The notes under the pieces: generated by a model
Database searches by the model: none
Told to the model about the DNA's origin: nothing
Seen by the model: the letters and a program-made list of their open reading frames with translations, nothing else
Shown: positions 6,501 to 6,949 of the stretch, one piece after another
How positions within the stretch are numbered: the stretch's first letter is position 1
How the letters are laid out: the number at the start of each line of letters is the position of its first letter
Assembly: GCA_902490055.1 (NCBI GenBank)
Contig: CABUCP010000172.1
Span: forward strand, 1-6,949
Direction: 5' to 3'
DNA length: 6,949 nucleotides
Origin: an uncultured Klebsiella sp.
Lineage (GTDB): Bacteria; Pseudomonadota; Gammaproteobacteria; Enterobacterales; Enterobacteriaceae
Translations under genes and position numbers: made by a program

Positions 6501-6939
6501 GCAACTTTGGCTGGAACATCTTGTCTACTGTGCTAGCGGCGGTAGCGGCGAAAGCCGGCTGCTGGTGCGTAAAGAAGGGGAGTGGCGCTTCCCGCCGCTG
6601 GCGGCGGAACAGGCGCAGAGTTATCTGAATGAGCTGGTGGAAGGTTACCTGCAGGGGATGTCGAAACCTTTGCTGCTGCTGCCGGAAAGCGGCGGCGCAT
6701 GGCTAAAAGTCTGTTATGACCCGGAAAAGGATGTCATGTTAATGGACGACGAAACGCAACAAAAAGCGCGTAGTAAGTTCCTTCAGGCCTATGAAGGTAA
6801 TATGGTGGTGAGCGGCGAGGGTTCTGATGTCTGGTACCAGCGCCTGTGGCGGACCCTGGAGCCTGCGTACTATGAAGAGATTATCGCGCAGGCGCAGCGT
6901 TATCTGTTGCCGATTTTTCGTTTCCATCAGTCCGAATAA
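3568..6939 (+). CDS. recC: Exodeoxyribonuclease V (RecBCD) gamma subunit RecC
   Basis: RecC is the subunit of RecBCD that splits the DNA duplex, threads the strands and recognises Chi, switching the enzyme from destruction to RecA loading during double-strand-break repair. The product is 1123 aa (E. coli 1122), colinear with E. coli RecC from MLRVYHSNRLDVLEALMEFI to LFRFHQSE-type ends (here PIFRFHQSE). The fold is an inactivated SF1 helicase plus a nuclease-like C-terminal domain; no active-site function is expected. Residues implicated in Chi reading in E. coli are all kept at the same numbers: Gln38, Thr40, Gln44, Leu64, Trp70, Asp133, Leu134, Asp136, Arg142, Arg186 and Asp705. The frame has no interruption. 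It starts 12 bp after ppdC and ends with TAA ten bases before the window edge; in related genomes ptrA, recB and recD follow. It may also have its own promoter inside ppdC, but I could not identify one. Confidence 0.98.
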   Translation: MLRVYHSNRLDVLEALMEFIVERQRLDDPFMPEMVLVQSTGMAQWLQMTLARRFGIAANIDFPLPASFIWDMFVRVLDDIPGESAFSKQSMSWKLMTLLPQYLDDEAFTLLRHYLSDDSDKRKLFQLAARVADLYDQYLVYRPEWLMRWEADERVEGLGEAQQWQAPLWKALVEYTAELGQPLWHRANLYQRFISALENADRPPAGLPSRVFICGISALPPVYLQALQALGKHVDVYVLFTNPCRYYWGDIKDPAFLAKLMSRQRRHHREARELPLFRDTEQAPGLFNDDGEQDVGNPLLASWGKLGRDYIYLLAGLERYEELDAFVDIAPDNLLHNLQADILDLRNAAVAGRTAEEFASSRSKRQLAADDRSLAIHICHSPQREVEVLHDRLLAMLEEDPELTPRDIIVMVADIDSYSPYIQAVFGAARGERWLPWAISDRRARESHPALQAFITLLSLPDSRFASEDVLALLDVPVLAARFNIDEEGLRYLRQWVNESGVRWGMDDDNVREMDLPATGQHTWRFGLTRMLLGYAMDSSQGEWQSVLPYDESSGLIAELVGNLASLLMQLNLWRRGLAQERPLAEWLPVCRELLTDFFLPDSETEAALALIEQQWQAIIDGGLDAQYGAAVPLSLLRDELAQRLDQQRISQRFLAGPVNICTLMPMRSIPFKVVCLLGMNDGVYPRTLAPLGFDLMSQKPQRGDRSRRDDDRYLFLEALMSAEQKLYISYIGRSIQDNSERYPSVLVQELADYIGQSHCLEGDEALDCDASEQRVKAHITHLHTRMPFDAANYLPDEDQSYAKEWLAAASQQGEAHGDFIQPLPAPEIDTLAFEQLLRFWQHPVRAFFQQRLRVNFRSEESEIPEDEPFVLEGLSRYQLNQQLLNTLIEQQDASAMYRRFRAAGELPYGAFGELAWEAQRQEMQNLAERVIAGRQPAQSMEIDLHCNGINLTGWLQQVQPDGLLRWRPSLLSVSQGVQLWLEHLVYCASGGSGESRLLVRKEGEWRFPPLAAEQAQSYLNELVEGYLQGMSKPLLLLPESGGAWLKVCYDPEKDVMLMDDETQQKARSKFLQAYEGNMVVSGEGSDVWYQRLWRTLEPAYYEEIIAQAQRYLLPIFRFHQSE
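5244..5251 (+). other. Chi octamer in recC (first)
   Basis: An exact GCTGGTGG within recC, in the codons for Glu-Leu-Val-Gly (about residues 559-562). This is the enterobacterial Chi sequence, on the same strand as the gene. Confidence 0.85.
6633..6640 (+). other. Chi octamer in recC (second)
   Basis: A second exact GCTGGTGG near the 3' end of recC, in the codons for Glu-Leu-Val-Glu, on the same strand as the first. Confidence 0.85.
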
Positions 6940-6949
6940 AAATTGTATA

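Noticed and set aside
1..6949. Mobile element, CRISPR array, tRNA or horizontally acquired island
   Set aside because: No inverted terminal repeats, transposase, direct-repeat array or tRNA-like fold was seen, and gene order is the conserved enterobacterial chromosome.

Overview
The window is a stretch of ordinary enterobacterial chromosome carrying lgt-thyA-ppdA-ppdB-ygdB-ppdC-recC, all on the + strand. Gene order, protein lengths and near-identity to remembered E. coli proteins (Lgt 291 aa, ThyA 264 aa, RecC 1123 versus 1122 aa) place it in Enterobacteriaceae. The high GC content and the Lgt C-terminus ([10 protein letters not shown] rather than the E. coli ending) point to the Klebsiella/Raoultella group. 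The genus is an inference from memory, not from a search.

Layout. Positions 1-836 hold the 3' part of lgt (prolipoprotein diacylglyceryl transferase), missing only the first 13 codons and one base. Positions 843-1637 hold complete thyA (thymidylate synthase), whose ribosome binding site overlaps the lgt stop codon. A strong intrinsic terminator (1656-1685) closes this unit. A 187-bp intergenic region (1638-1824) follows. It holds the terminator, a small hairpin, a candidate Sxy/CRP-S-type site and a -10-like hexamer. The second unit is ppdA (1825-2289), ppdB (2280-2843), ygdB (2840-3247), ppdC (3232-3555) and recC (3568-6939). The first four overlap each other by 4 to 16 bp, and recC starts 12 bp after ppdC, so all five look like one co-transcribed unit. 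The last 10 bases hold nothing identifiable.

Function. PpdA, PpdB, YgdB and PpdC are four minor type IV pilins (H/J/K/I-like), each with a short leader, a Gly before the predicted cleavage point and a hydrophobic helix. In enterobacteria such proteins prime assembly of the PpdD pilus. RecC is the Chi-reading subunit of the RecBCD helicase-nuclease. The pilin set runs directly into recC, and its promoter region resembles competence-type regulation, so the locus may link a DNA-uptake-type pilus to processing of linear DNA. That link is inference.

No previously undescribed system was found. The points most worth a second look are the candidate CRP-S site, three same-strand Chi octamers (two inside recC itself), a calcium-loop-like motif in PpdB, the missing Glu+5 in YgdB and an extra cysteine in PpdA.
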